Origin: JAIOQA01 sp035493675
GTDB lineage: Bacteria; Myxococcota_A; Polyangia; Haliangiales; Haliangiaceae
DNA length: 64,000 bases
Reading direction: 5' to 3'
NCBI GenBank assembly: GCA_035493675.1
Contig: DATJIA010000138.1
Coordinates: 1-64,000 of the forward strand
Shown here: one piece after another, positions 31,311 to 40,124 of the stretch
Position numbering within the stretch: the first letter of the stretch is position 1
Layout of the letters: the number at the start of each line of letters is the position of its first letter
The notes under the pieces: generated by a model
Database searches by the model: none
What the model was told of the DNA's origin: nothing
What the model saw: only the letters and a program-made list of their open reading frames with translations
Translations under genes and position numbers: made by a program

Positions 31311-33596
31311 GTGCGCTTGGGGCTCGCCGTCGCCCTCGTGATCGCGACGCCCGCGATCGCGTACGCCGATCGCGCGATCGCCGGGCGCGTGCTCGACGAG
31401 AAGTCCGGCGAGCCGATCGCCGGCGCGCAGGTCACCGCCGGCGGCATCGAGGTCTTCTCCGCCGACGACGGCGCGTTCCGCGTCAGCGGCGTCCCCGACG
31501 GCGGCTTCGACGTCTTCGCGCTCGCCGACGGCTACGAGCCGTACCTCGGCCGCGCGCGCGCCGGCGCCGTGCTCACGATCCGCCTCGCGCGCGACGCCAA
31601 CGGCGGCGAGGTCGTGCAGATCCAAGGCGAAGCGCCGCTCAACGCCGAGCCCGTCACCGCCGTCGGGCCCGCGGTGATCGACACCTTGCCCGGCACCGGC
31701 AACGACGCGCTGCGCTCGCTGCAATCACTGCCGGGCGTCGCGCGCATCCCGTTCGGGCTCGGCGGGCTCGCGCTGCGCGGCAACGCGCCGCGCGACACCC
31801 ACGTCTACCTCGACGACATCCAGGTCCCGATCCTCTACCACTTCGGCGGCCTCTCCTCGTTCGTGCCGACGAGCTTCATCTCCGATCTGCAGCTCGAGCC
31901 CGGATCGTTCGGCGTGCGCTACGGCCGCGGCATGGGCGGCATCGCGAACGTCACCTCGCGCACCGGTCGGATCGATCGCTGGCGCGAGGCCGGCACGGTC
32001 TCGCTGCTCGACGCGGCGGCCTCCGCGGAGGGCCCGGGCCCGATGCACGGCGGCTGGACCTTCGGCGTGCGGCGCAGCTACGCCGACGCGGTGCTCGGCG
32101 TCGCGCCGATCGATCTGACCTTGGTGCCGCGCTACCTCGACGCGCAGCTGCGCTGGGAGTCCGGCGACGGCAAGTGGACCGCGCTGACCTTCGTCTCCGA
32201 CGACAGCTTGCACCTCGTGCGCGATCCGTCGGGCGGCGGCGCCGGCGGGCTCGACGCGAGCGGCCTCGCGGCGTTCGACTACGTCTCGCAGTTCGTGCGC
32301 ACCGGCGTGCGCTATCGCGATCGCGTCGGCGACGCGACGCTGGTCGTCACGCCGTCGCTCGGCATCGACAACGTCTCGGCGATCGCGAACCACAAGGGCG
32401 AGGACAAGGGCCAGTCGCGGCTCACCGAGTCGGGCACGATCCGCGCCGAGCTCACGCAGCCGATCGACGGCGGCTCGATCCACATCGGCGCCGACGCGAC
32501 CGCGATCCACTACGACTGGGAGATCAACGACGTGCCGCCGCCGTCGCCGATGGATCCCAACCCGCAGACGATCACGAAGCGCGACAACGCGCTGTGGTCC
32601 GAGGACGCGGGCGCGTGGATCGAGACCGCGTGGGCGACCGAGGACGAGCGCATCGGCGTGCGGCCCGGCGTGCGCATCGACTACTTCGGCTTGTCAGATC
32701 AGTGGACGATCGATCCGCGCGTGCAGGTCAGCCATCGCGGCCCGAATTGCACGACGATCACCGAATCGCTCGGCCTCTATCATCAAGGCCCGTCGATCGT
32801 CGACTACGACCCCGCGTTCCGGAAGCCGGGCATGAACGATCTGAGCGCGTCGTGGGCGGTGCAATTCTCGGCGGGCGTGAAGGCGCCGCTGCGCGACGTC
32901 GCGCAGCTCTCGATGACCGCGTACGCCGAGGACATGCACGAGCTGCCCGTCGACGTGATCACCGGCGCGACGCCGATCAGCGCGAACGGCGGCGGCGAGG
33001 CGGGCGGCATCTTCGGCGTCGCGCGTGAATTGATCGACGATCAGTTCGGCTCGTACTCGTATCGCGAGAACCGCGGGCGCGGCTTCGCGGCCGGGCTCGA
33101 GACGATGGTGCGCAAGGACACCGGCGAGCTGACCGGCTGGATCGCGTACACCTACGCGCGCACGTTCCGCCTCGGCGATCCGTCGCGCACGCCCGACTGG
33201 CTGCCGTACGTGCTCGATCAACCGCACCTGTTCACCGCGGTCGCGAGCTGGCGCATGAGCGATCACTGGCGCTTCGGCGGCCGCCTGCGCTTCTCGTCGG
33301 GAAATCCGTACACGCCGGTCGCCGCGTCGTATCAGCCGCCCGACTCGCGCGAGTGGCGCGCGATCGACGGACCGCTGCTCTCCGAGCGCCTGCCGTTCTT
33401 CGCGCAGCTCGATCTGCGCGTCGATCGGATCTGGATCCGCAAGTGGGGCCGCATCGACTTCTTCCTCGATCTGCAGAACGCGACCAACCGCGCCAACGCC
33501 GAAGGCGTGACCTACAACGACGACTACACGCATCGCTCGTACACGCGCGGCTTGCCGATCTTCCCGAGCTTCGGCGTCGAGTACATCCCGCCCTGA
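31311..33596 (+). CDS. TonB-dependent receptor-like outer membrane protein with N-terminal CarboxypepD_reg domain
   Basis: The 761-residue protein starts with a signal peptide (VRLGLAVALVIATPAIAYA, cleavage near AYA-D). Then comes a carboxypeptidase-regulatory-like domain (RVLDEKSGEPIAGAQVTAGG), a plug domain (LRSLQSLPGVARIPFGLGGL, ALRGNAPRDTHVYLDDIQVP), and a beta-barrel ending NATNRANAEGV and ...FGVEYIP, whose last residue is Pro rather than the usual aromatic. This is the SusC/RagA-like shape of a TonB-dependent transporter. No periplasmic binding proteins or TonB are nearby. It is divergent from the POTRA gene by 150 bp. The GTG start is chosen for the signal peptide. Confidence 0.85.
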   Translation: MRLGLAVALVIATPAIAYADRAIAGRVLDEKSGEPIAGAQVTAGGIEVFSADDGAFRVSGVPDGGFDVFALADGYEPYLGRARAGAVLTIRLARDANGGEVVQIQGEAPLNAEPVTAVGPAVIDTLPGTGNDALRSLQSLPGVARIPFGLGGLALRGNAPRDTHVYLDDIQVPILYHFGGLSSFVPTSFISDLQLEPGSFGVRYGRGMGGIANVTSRTGRIDRWREAGTVSLLDAAASAEGPGPMHGGWTFGVRRSYADAVLGVAPIDLTLVPRYLDAQLRWESGDGKWTALTFVSDDSLHLVRDPSGGGAGGLDASGLAAFDYVSQFVRTGVRYRDRVGDATLVVTPSLGIDNVSAIANHKGEDKGQSRLTESGTIRAELTQPIDGGSIHIGADATAIHYDWEINDVPPPSPMDPNPQTITKRDNALWSEDAGAWIETAWATEDERIGVRPGVRIDYFGLSDQWTIDPRVQVSHRGPNCTTITESLGLYHQGPSIVDYDPAFRKPGMNDLSASWAVQFSAGVKAPLRDVAQLSMTAYAEDMHELPVDVITGATPISANGGGEAGGIFGVARELIDDQFGSYSYRENRGRGFAAGLETMVRKDTGELTGWIAYTYARTFRLGDPSRTPDWLPYVLDQPHLFTAVASWRMSDHWRFGGRLRFSSGNPYTPVAASYQPPDSREWRAIDGPLLSERLPFFAQLDLRVDRIWIRKWGRIDFFLDLQNATNRANAEGVTYNDDYTHRSYTRGLPIFPSFGVEYIPP

Positions 33597-33597
33597 G

Positions 33598-33686
33598 ATC
33601 GACTTCCGTCGTCCGACTTCCGGCATCCGGAAGAGAAATCGAGCACCTCTGATCCGGAAGACGGAAGTCGGAGGACGGAAGTCGAT
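33598..33686. repeat. Inverted repeat between convergent genes
   Basis: Arms of 34 bases (33598-33631 and 33653-33686) pair with two or three mismatches around a 21-base loop. The arms are built from repeated CGACTTCCG-like units. It lies 1 bp after the TonB-receptor stop and 3 bp before the histidine kinase stop, so it can serve as a bidirectional terminator. Confidence 0.85.
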
Positions 33687-33689
33687 GTG

Positions 33690-35546
33690 TCAAGCGGCCG
33701 TCGCGCCCAGCGCGTCGGCGACCTTGGCGAGCAGCGCCTGCTGCGTGAACGGCTTCTCGAGAATAGCGCCTTCGAGGCGGCCGGCGACGTTCTCGGGGAC
33801 GTGGCCGCTCATGTAGAGGAACGCGGCGGCGGGGTGCATCTCGCGGATCGCCTCGGCGAGCTCGTTGCCCATCATCTCGGGCAGCACGAGATCGGTCAGC
33901 ACCAAGCGCAGCGGGCCCTTGTTGCGGCGCGCCCAGTCGAGCGCCTCGCGCGGCGTCGCGGCGGCGACCACCTGCATGCCCGCGCTGCGCAGCGCGCGCT
34001 CGACGAGCACGCGCACCTGGCGATCGTCCTCGACGATCAGCGCGGCGCCGGCGAGCGGCGACGCCTGACCCGTGGTCGGGCGCGAACGGCGCCCGCTCGC
34101 GACGTGCGACCGCGGCAGGTACGCGTCGAAGGTCGTGCCCTTGCCGAGCTCGCTCGCGAGCACGATCTCGCCGCCCGCCTGGTGCACGATGCCGTAGACG
34201 GTCGACAGGCCGAGGCCGGTGCCCTTGCCGATGTCCTTGGTCGTGAAGAACGGCTCGAAGATCCGATCGATCAGCTCGGGCGCGATGCCGATGCCCTGAT
34301 CCTCGACGGACACGAGCACGTACTCGCCGGGCGCGATCGCGCCGCGGCTGCCCGCGCTGATCGGCTCGCGCACGCTCTTGTTCTTCACGCCGACGCGGAT
34401 GCGCCCGCCGCGCGGCATCGCGTCGCGCGCGTTGACGACCAGGTTGACCAGGAGCTGCTCGAAGCCGACGTCGTCGACCGCGGCGGTCCACGACGAGCTC
34501 GCGTCGACGTCGAGCGTGATCGTCTCGCCGAGCAACCGGCGCAGCATCGGCACGACCGTGCGCGTCGCGGCGCCGGCGTCGACCGCGCGATGCTCGGCCG
34601 GGCGCAGGCGCGAGAACGCGAGCAGCTGCTTGACCAGATCGGTCGCGCGCCACGCCGCCTCGCGGATCCCGTCGACGTCTTCCTTGAGCTCCGAGCTCGG
34701 GCCGAGCGACGCGCCGAGCACCTCGGCGTAGCTGACGATCGCGGTGAGGATGTTGTTGAAGTCGTGCGCGACGCCGCCGGCCAACCGCCCCAGCGCCTCG
34801 ATCTTCTGCGAGTGGCGCAGCTGCTCGGCGAGCTTGCGCGTCTCGGTGACGTCGGCGGCGACGCCGAGCACGCCGGTGACGCGCCCGTCGGGCCCGCGCA
34901 TCGGCTCGACGCGGCACTGCAAGACGCGCCCGCCGCGATCGATCTCGTAATCGGACGCCTCGCCGCCGAGCGCGCGCTCGTGCGCCGCGATCACGACGCG
35001 GCCGTCGGCGCTGATCGTCTCGACCAGCGGCTTGCCGACCGCGCGCGCCGCCGGCGGCGGCCCCACGCCGCGCGGCGATCCGAACAGCGACGTCACCGTC
35101 AGCGCGGTGTCGGTCGTCCACACCGTCGCCGGCAGCTGATCGAGCATCATGCGGATCTGCGCGTCGCGCCGCGCGACCTCGTGGCGCAGGAGCGCCTTGT
35201 CGATCGCGTGCTCGATCGCGCGCCGCAGCGATCCCGGATCGAGCCCCGACTTCGCGAGGTAGTCGTCGGCGCCGCGCTTCATCGCCTCGACCGCGATCTG
35301 CTCGCCGCCCTGCCCGGTCAAGACCACGACCGGCGGGCGATCGGCGGGCAGCTTCTCGAGGAGCGCGAGGCCGTCGGTGCCCGGCAGGCGGTAGTCGAGC
35401 ACGATGCAGTCGATGTCGCGCGCCGACAGCTCCGCGTACGCCTGCTCGACCGTCGCGGCCTCCGACGTCTCGAACGACGAGCCGAGGAACCGCCGGATCA
35501 GCTCGCGATCGACGTCGTTGTCATCGACGACGAGGATGACCTTCAT
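33690..35546 (-). CDS. Hybrid histidine kinase: REC-PAS-HisKA-HATPase-REC
   Basis: The 618-residue cytoplasmic protein begins with a receiver domain (Asp51 in CIVLDYRLPG), then a PAS domain (about 140-235, YEIDRGGRVLQCRVEPMRGP), HisKA (GRLAGGVAHDFNNIL, phospho-His), a complete HATPase (VVNARDAMPRGG, EDQGIGIAPELI, GTGLGLSTVYG) and a C-terminal receiver (LVLTDLVLPEMMG). It is the last of three genes joined by ATGA overlaps, with the response regulator and the PAS kinase. The two receivers suggest that other kinases feed into it, rather than direct sensing by a membrane domain. Downstream is the 33598-33686 hairpin. Confidence 0.9.
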   Translation of the reverse strand: MKVILVVDDNDVDRELIRRFLGSSFETSEAATVEQAYAELSARDIDCIVLDYRLPGTDGLALLEKLPADRPPVVVLTGQGGEQIAVEAMKRGADDYLAKSGLDPGSLRRAIEHAIDKALLRHEVARRDAQIRMMLDQLPATVWTTDTALTVTSLFGSPRGVGPPPAARAVGKPLVETISADGRVVIAAHERALGGEASDYEIDRGGRVLQCRVEPMRGPDGRVTGVLGVAADVTETRKLAEQLRHSQKIEALGRLAGGVAHDFNNILTAIVSYAEVLGASLGPSSELKEDVDGIREAAWRATDLVKQLLAFSRLRPAEHRAVDAGAATRTVVPMLRRLLGETITLDVDASSSWTAAVDDVGFEQLLVNLVVNARDAMPRGGRIRVGVKNKSVREPISAGSRGAIAPGEYVLVSVEDQGIGIAPELIDRIFEPFFTTKDIGKGTGLGLSTVYGIVHQAGGEIVLASELGKGTTFDAYLPRSHVASGRRSRPTTGQASPLAGAALIVEDDRQVRVLVERALRSAGMQVVAAATPREALDWARRNKGPLRLVLTDLVLPEMMGNELAEAIREMHPAAAFLYMSGHVPENVAGRLEGAILEKPFTQQALLAKVADALGATAA

Positions 35547-35980
35547 GCGCGCGCCACCGGTAGTTCGACGACCTTGCAGTACGCGGTGATCAGCTCGAGC
35601 AGGCCCGCGAAGTTCTGGCCGAGATCGCCCTTCACGAGGTAGCCGGCGACGTTCTGCCCGTACGCGGCGGCCTTGTCCTCGTCGGCGCGCGACGTCGTCA
35701 AGACGAAGACGACCGAGTCCTTCAAGCGCGGATCGCGGCGGATCTCGCCGAGCAGCTCGAGCCCGTTCATGCGCGGCATGTTGAGATCGAGGAGGATCAG
35801 GTACGGACGGCCGAGCGGCAGGTCGCGCTCGCCGCGCAAGACCGCGAGCGCCTCGACGCCGTCGTCGACGTCGATCATCGGCTGGTGCACGCCGTGGCGC
35901 TTGAACGCGCGGCGCAGCGCCTCGCGATCGACCTCGTTGTCCTCGACGACGAGCAGGTTGACGTGGTTGTGCGGGCTCAT
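35543..35980 (-). CDS. Single-domain response regulator, Rcp1-like
   Basis: The 145-residue protein is a lone receiver with acidic residues ED at 13-14, phospho-Asp65 in LILLDLNMPRMNG, Thr in VFVLTTSRADED and Lys in YLVKGD. The features PRMNGLELLGEIRRDPRLKD match the Rcp1 family that accepts phosphate from phytochrome-like kinases. It lies between the two kinase genes in overlapping frames, and so is the expected phosphate carrier between them. No DNA-binding output, so the final output lies elsewhere. Confidence 0.9.
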   Translation of the reverse strand: MSPHNHVNLLVVEDNEVDREALRRAFKRHGVHQPMIDVDDGVEALAVLRGERDLPLGRPYLILLDLNMPRMNGLELLGEIRRDPRLKDSVVFVLTTSRADEDKAAAYGQNVAGYLVKGDLGQNFAGLLELITAYCKVVELPVARA

Positions 35981-37473
35981 CTCGATCCTCTCGGCTGCTT
36001 CGGCCACCAGAACGTCATGCGGGTCCCTCGTCCATCGCCCCCTTCGATCTCGATCCGCCCGCCGTGCGACTCGATCAACTTCTTCACGATCGCCAGCCCC
36101 ATGCCGCTGCCCTCGACGCGATCGCGCGGCCTCAAGGTCGTGAACGGTTGGAACACGCGCTCGCGGAACTCGGCGGGGATCCCCGGCCCGTCGTCGGCGA
36201 CGGTGACGCGGATCGCCTCGCGGGTCTCCTCGACCTCGATCGCGACCACGCCGTGATCGCGATCGTGATGCTTGAGCGCGTTGTCGACCAGGTTGCGCAC
36301 GACGTGGACGAGCGGCGTCTTCGGCGCGCGCAGCGCGACCTCGGCCGCAGGCACGCGCACCGCGAAGCCCTCGCGAGTCCCGGCCAGCCCCACCGCTTCG
36401 TCGATGATCGCGCGCATCGTCGTGTCCTCGCTGGCGACGCGGATGCGGCCCGCGCGGCTGTACGCGAGCAGATCGTCGAGCAGCTTGTCCATGCGCGCGG
36501 CGCGATCGCGCAGCTGCGCGAGGTGCTTGCGCGAGCCCGCGGGCATCGCGTCGCCGGCATCCTCGTCGATCCACGTCGAGAGGTTCGTGATGTCGCGCAG
36601 CGGCGCCTTCAGATCGTGCGACGCGACGTACGCGAACGCGTCGAGCGATCGATTCGCCTCCTGCACCTCCTCGAGGATCCGCTGCCGCTCCGCGATGTCG
36701 TAGTAGACGAGGCCGACGGTGCGCTCGCGGACCTGGAAGATCGTCACGTCGAAGGTGCCGCCCATCATCGTGCGCAACAGGCACGTGTTGCGCTTGCCGG
36801 TCTCGATCGTCTCGACGACGCGATCGCACAGCTCCATCGTCGGCCAGTGCGGGTACTGATCGCTCAGCGGCTGGCCGAGCGAGTCGAGCATGCCCTCGGC
36901 GACGTTGCGCGACGCCGGGTTCGCCGCGATCAGGTAGAAGCTCGTGCGATCGGGAGGATCGCGCCACTCGAGCACGACCTTGGGGCTCGGCGATTGCCGC
37001 ACCAGCTCCGCGTACAGCTCGATCTCGTCGCGCGCGACGCGCAGCAGCTCGCGATGACGGCGCGAGTAGGCGGTGTCGATCCGGCGCACGACGTGATCGG
37101 CGTAACGCACGGCGCCGACCAGGACCTCGGGATCCGCGTCGGGCGCGCGCGCGGCCGCCATCTGGTAGTGCACGACGACCGGGAACCACGCGGCCGCGCT
37201 GGCGCCCGCTTCGGCGAGCGCGTTGCCGAGCGCGTCGAGCGTCTGATCGAGCGGGCCCCAATCGCCGTCGTCGATCGCCGCGGCCCGGGCGTTCTTCTGC
37301 GGATCGATCGTGTCGACGTTCGGCCACGGGATGCCGACGCGCTTCAGCTGCTGATCGGCGAGCGAGCGCACGACCGCCTCGACGTCCGGTCGGAACGCGA
37401 GCCAGCGCCCGAAAGCGCGGAGCGCGGTGCGATCGTCGTCAGAGAGCGCTCGCCCTCCAACCTCGTCCCCCAT
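35977..37473 (-). CDS. PAS-containing soluble histidine kinase
   Basis: The 498-residue protein lacks membrane helices. The first 170 residues are helical and include a globin-sized region (about 15-165; helix VEAVVRSLADQQLKRVGIPW) that may be a sensor of unknown ligand. A PAS domain (about 170-270, SFYLIAANPASRNVAEGMLD and VGLVYYDIAERQRILEE) leads to HisKA (FAYVASHDLKAPLRDI) and HATPase (VRNLVDNALKHHDRD, VADDGPGIPAEF, GSGMGLAIVKKLIE). Phytochrome-type dimerisation residues fit the Rcp1-like partner next to it. First gene of the three-gene operon; the ATG start has no clear -10 at the six-base position. Confidence 0.88.
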   Translation of the reverse strand: MGDEVGGRALSDDDRTALRAFGRWLAFRPDVEAVVRSLADQQLKRVGIPWPNVDTIDPQKNARAAAIDDGDWGPLDQTLDALGNALAEAGASAAAWFPVVVHYQMAAARAPDADPEVLVGAVRYADHVVRRIDTAYSRRHRELLRVARDEIELYAELVRQSPSPKVVLEWRDPPDRTSFYLIAANPASRNVAEGMLDSLGQPLSDQYPHWPTMELCDRVVETIETGKRNTCLLRTMMGGTFDVTIFQVRERTVGLVYYDIAERQRILEEVQEANRSLDAFAYVASHDLKAPLRDITNLSTWIDEDAGDAMPAGSRKHLAQLRDRAARMDKLLDDLLAYSRAGRIRVASEDTTMRAIIDEAVGLAGTREGFAVRVPAAEVALRAPKTPLVHVVRNLVDNALKHHDRDHGVVAIEVEETREAIRVTVADDGPGIPAEFRERVFQPFTTLRPRDRVEGSGMGLAIVKKLIESHGGRIEIEGGDGRGTRMTFWWPKQPRGSR

Positions 37474-37608
37474 GAGATCAAAACACCACGGTCGAAGTGA
37501 AGGGGCAAGAAGGTTGGCAAAGCCTCACGTTTCACCCCCGTCGGGTGATGAGACAGGGCGCGACCTTTTGACGCTGACGCGGCTTCGTGGCAGCTTCGAT
37601 CTCTTCTC

Positions 37609-38862
37609 ATGGCGACGAAGCGCACCTCGAAGCACATCAAGCTGACGTCGCACCCGGGTGGCGGCTCGTCGAAGCCGATCCCGATCAACTGGGGCGCGCC
37701 CGATCCGATGACGCGCGGCCCGATCATCGCGACGCTGACCAACCCCGAGCACCGCAACGTGATCGGGACGCACTCCGGTTCGTACGCGGTCTATCGCGCG
37801 CTCGCGATCGCGGCGAAGGCGCTCGATCCGCAGCACGTGCCCGATCTCACGAACACCACACCGACGGACAAGTTCGGACCGCACCCGTCGTGGAGCGATC
37901 CGGAGAAGCTCGTCTCGATCGATCCGTGGGGCGCGGTGGTCGCGGATGTGTTCGGCGGCTACTTGGAGAAGGGCTACGACATCCGCCCGACCATCGCGGT
38001 CACCAAGGCGCACATCGACATGCCCGAGATCGCCGACGCGGTGGAGGCGGGGCGCCTGACCGTCGACGGCAAGATCATGAAGACCAAGCGCGAGGTCGCG
38101 GTCACCAAGGCCGCGATCGAGCCGGTGTGGTACCTGCCCGGCGTCGCGAAGCGCTTCGGCGCGACCGAGAGCGATCTGCGCCGCACGCTGTTCGAGCAGA
38201 CCGGCGGCATGTTCCCCGAGCTCGTCACGCGCGGTGATCTCGACGTCTTCCTGCCGCCGATCGGCGGACAGACGCTCTACGTCTTCGGCGATCCGGCCAA
38301 GCTCAGCGATCCGTCGACGACGCTGACCGCGCGCGTGCACGACGAGTGCAACGGCTCCGACGTCTTCGGCTCCGACATCTGCACGTGCCGTCCGTACCTC
38401 GCGCACGCGATCGAGGAGTGCATCCGCGGCGCGCAGGCCGGCGGCGTGGGCCTGATCGTGTACTTCCGCAAAGAAGGTCGCGCGCTCGGCGAGGTGACCA
38501 AGTTCCTCGTCTACAACGCGCGCAAGCGGCAAGAGGGCGGCGACACCGCGGCGCAGTACTTCGCGCGCACCGAGTGCGTCGCGGGCGTCCAGGACATGCG
38601 CTTCCAGGAGCTCATGCCCGACGTCTTGCACTGGCTCGGCGTCACCAAGATCCATCGGCTCGTCTCGATGTCGAACATGAAGTACGACGCGATCGTGCGC
38701 GCGGGCATCGAGGTCGGCGAGCGCGTGAAGATCCCCGACGAGCTCGTGCCCGAGGACGCGAAGGTCGAGATGGACGCGAAGATGGCGGCGGGCTACTTCA
38801 CGCCCGACGGCAAGTCGCCCGACCAGCAGGAGCTCGCGAAGCCGAAGGGTCGCGGGCTGTGA
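37609..38862 (+). CDS. URC1-type GTP cyclohydrolase II homologue
   Basis: The 417-residue protein has about 200 N-terminal residues of its own (PDPMTRGPIIATLTNPEHRN, WYLPGVAKRFGATES) and then a GTP cyclohydrolase II domain with the zinc Cys spacing C247-x10-C258-x-C260 (ECNGSDVFGSDICTCRPYL) and the variant KEGRALGEVTKFLVYNAR. This variant signature and extra N-terminus are those of URC1, a GTP cyclohydrolase II-like enzyme in the uracil catabolic (URC) pathway known from Lachancea (Saccharomyces) kluyveri and many bacteria, not of riboflavin RibA. The very next gene is DUF1688 (URC4), which is diagnostic. The exact reaction is inferred. Confidence 0.88.
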   Translation: MATKRTSKHIKLTSHPGGGSSKPIPINWGAPDPMTRGPIIATLTNPEHRNVIGTHSGSYAVYRALAIAAKALDPQHVPDLTNTTPTDKFGPHPSWSDPEKLVSIDPWGAVVADVFGGYLEKGYDIRPTIAVTKAHIDMPEIADAVEAGRLTVDGKIMKTKREVAVTKAAIEPVWYLPGVAKRFGATESDLRRTLFEQTGGMFPELVTRGDLDVFLPPIGGQTLYVFGDPAKLSDPSTTLTARVHDECNGSDVFGSDICTCRPYLAHAIEECIRGAQAGGVGLIVYFRKEGRALGEVTKFLVYNARKRQEGGDTAAQYFARTECVAGVQDMRFQELMPDVLHWLGVTKIHRLVSMSNMKYDAIVRAGIEVGERVKIPDELVPEDAKVEMDAKMAAGYFTPDGKSPDQQELAKPKGRGL

Positions 38863-40124
38863 AGTCGACGCCCGAGCTCGACGCCGCGATCGGCTACCTG
38901 AAGTCGCCGCTCGCGATCCGCGCGCGCGCCGAGAACGTGCTCTCGGTCGGGCTCGTCGACGGGCTCGAGCACTTCACGATCGAGCTGTCGCGCCTGGGCG
39001 CGGTCGCCGATCGCGTCGCCGCGGTGACGCGCGCCGCGTATCCCGATCTCGACATCCCGGTGCACGGGCGCATCAACCACTTCCGCGCCGGCGGCGTCGA
39101 TCGCGCCGCGTGGATCGAGACCGCGCTCGCGCCGCGCCGCGCCGACATCGAGGCGCGCTCGTGGATCGAGCTGGTCGTGATCTCGGTCTTGCTCGACGCC
39201 GGCGCCGGCGATCACTGGCGCTATCAAGAAGACGGCGGCCGCGCGTACGCGCGCAGCGAGGGCCTCGCGGTCGCGTCGCTGCACGTGTTCAGCGAGGGCC
39301 TGTTCTCGAGTGATCCGAAAGATCCGTTCCGCGCCGACGCCGCGGCGCTCGCGCACCTCGACGTCGATCGGCTCGCGCAGGCGTTCCAGGTCACCGCGAC
39401 CAATCCGCTGGTCGGGCTCGAAGGCCGCGCGGATCTGCTGCGCAAGCTCGGCGAGACGGTCGCCGCGTCGCCCGACGTCTTCCCGGGCGCGCGCGTCGGC
39501 GGCCTGCTCGACACGATGTTCGCGCGCACGCCGGTCGTCACCGGGCTCGCCGGCGGCACCGGCTCGGGCGCCGCGATCTCCGCGCCCGATCTCCTGCGGC
39601 TCTTGCTCGACGCCTTCGGCCCGATCTGGCCGGGGCGCATCGAGCTCGCCGGTCAGAACCTCGGCGACACGTGGCGCCATCCCGCCGCCGGCGGCGAGGG
39701 ACCGACGGCCGGCCTCGCGCCGTTCCACAAGCTGTCGCAGTGGCTCGCGTACTCGCTGTTCGAGCCGATCGAGCGCAGCGGCCTGCGCGTCACGCAGCCG
39801 GGCGCGCTCACCGGCTTGCCCGAGTATCGCAACGGCGGCCTGCTCGTCGATCTCGGCGTGCTCGTGCCCAAGCACGCCGACGTGCTCGGCAAGATCCACA
39901 AGCCCGGCGCCGAGATCATCGTCGAGTGGCGCGCGCTCACGGTCGCGCTGCTCGATCGCGTCGCGGATCTCGTGCGCGAGCGCCTCGGCAAGACCGCCGA
40001 AGAGCTGCCGCTCGCGCGCATCCTGGAAGGCGGCACGTGGGCCGCGGGGCGCGCGGTCGCCGCCGAGCTCCGTCCGGGCGGCGGACCGCCGATCCAGATC
40101 GAGTCCGACGGCACCGTGTTCTAG
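38859..40124 (+). CDS. DUF1688/URC4 uracil-catabolism protein
   Basis: The 421-residue protein fits DUF1688 (URC4): N-terminal ELDAAIGYLKSPLAIRARA, the conserved WRYQEDGGRAYARSEGLAVA, SLHVFSEGLFSSDP, and the TWRHPAAGGEG and FHKLSQWLAYSLFEPI segments. In yeast the gene is essential for growth on uracil as nitrogen source; its chemistry is not established. The GTG start overlaps the URC1 stop by four bases (GTGA), showing translational coupling. Its TAG stop shares CTAG with the stop of the convergent DUF4157-type gene. Paired with URC1 and followed by upp, the call is firm at family level. Confidence 0.88.
   Translation: MKSTPELDAAIGYLKSPLAIRARAENVLSVGLVDGLEHFTIELSRLGAVADRVAAVTRAAYPDLDIPVHGRINHFRAGGVDRAAWIETALAPRRADIEARSWIELVVISVLLDAGAGDHWRYQEDGGRAYARSEGLAVASLHVFSEGLFSSDPKDPFRADAAALAHLDVDRLAQAFQVTATNPLVGLEGRADLLRKLGETVAASPDVFPGARVGGLLDTMFARTPVVTGLAGGTGSGAAISAPDLLRLLLDAFGPIWPGRIELAGQNLGDTWRHPAAGGEGPTAGLAPFHKLSQWLAYSLFEPIERSGLRVTQPGALTGLPEYRNGGLLVDLGVLVPKHADVLGKIHKPGAEIIVEWRALTVALLDRVADLVRERLGKTAEELPLARILEGGTWAAGRAVAAELRPGGGPPIQIESDGTVF

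Noticed and set aside
37609..38862. Annotation as riboflavin RibA
   Set aside because: The variant zinc loop, the KEGRALGEV change, the long N-terminus and the direct coupling with DUF1688 point to URC1 and not riboflavin synthesis.
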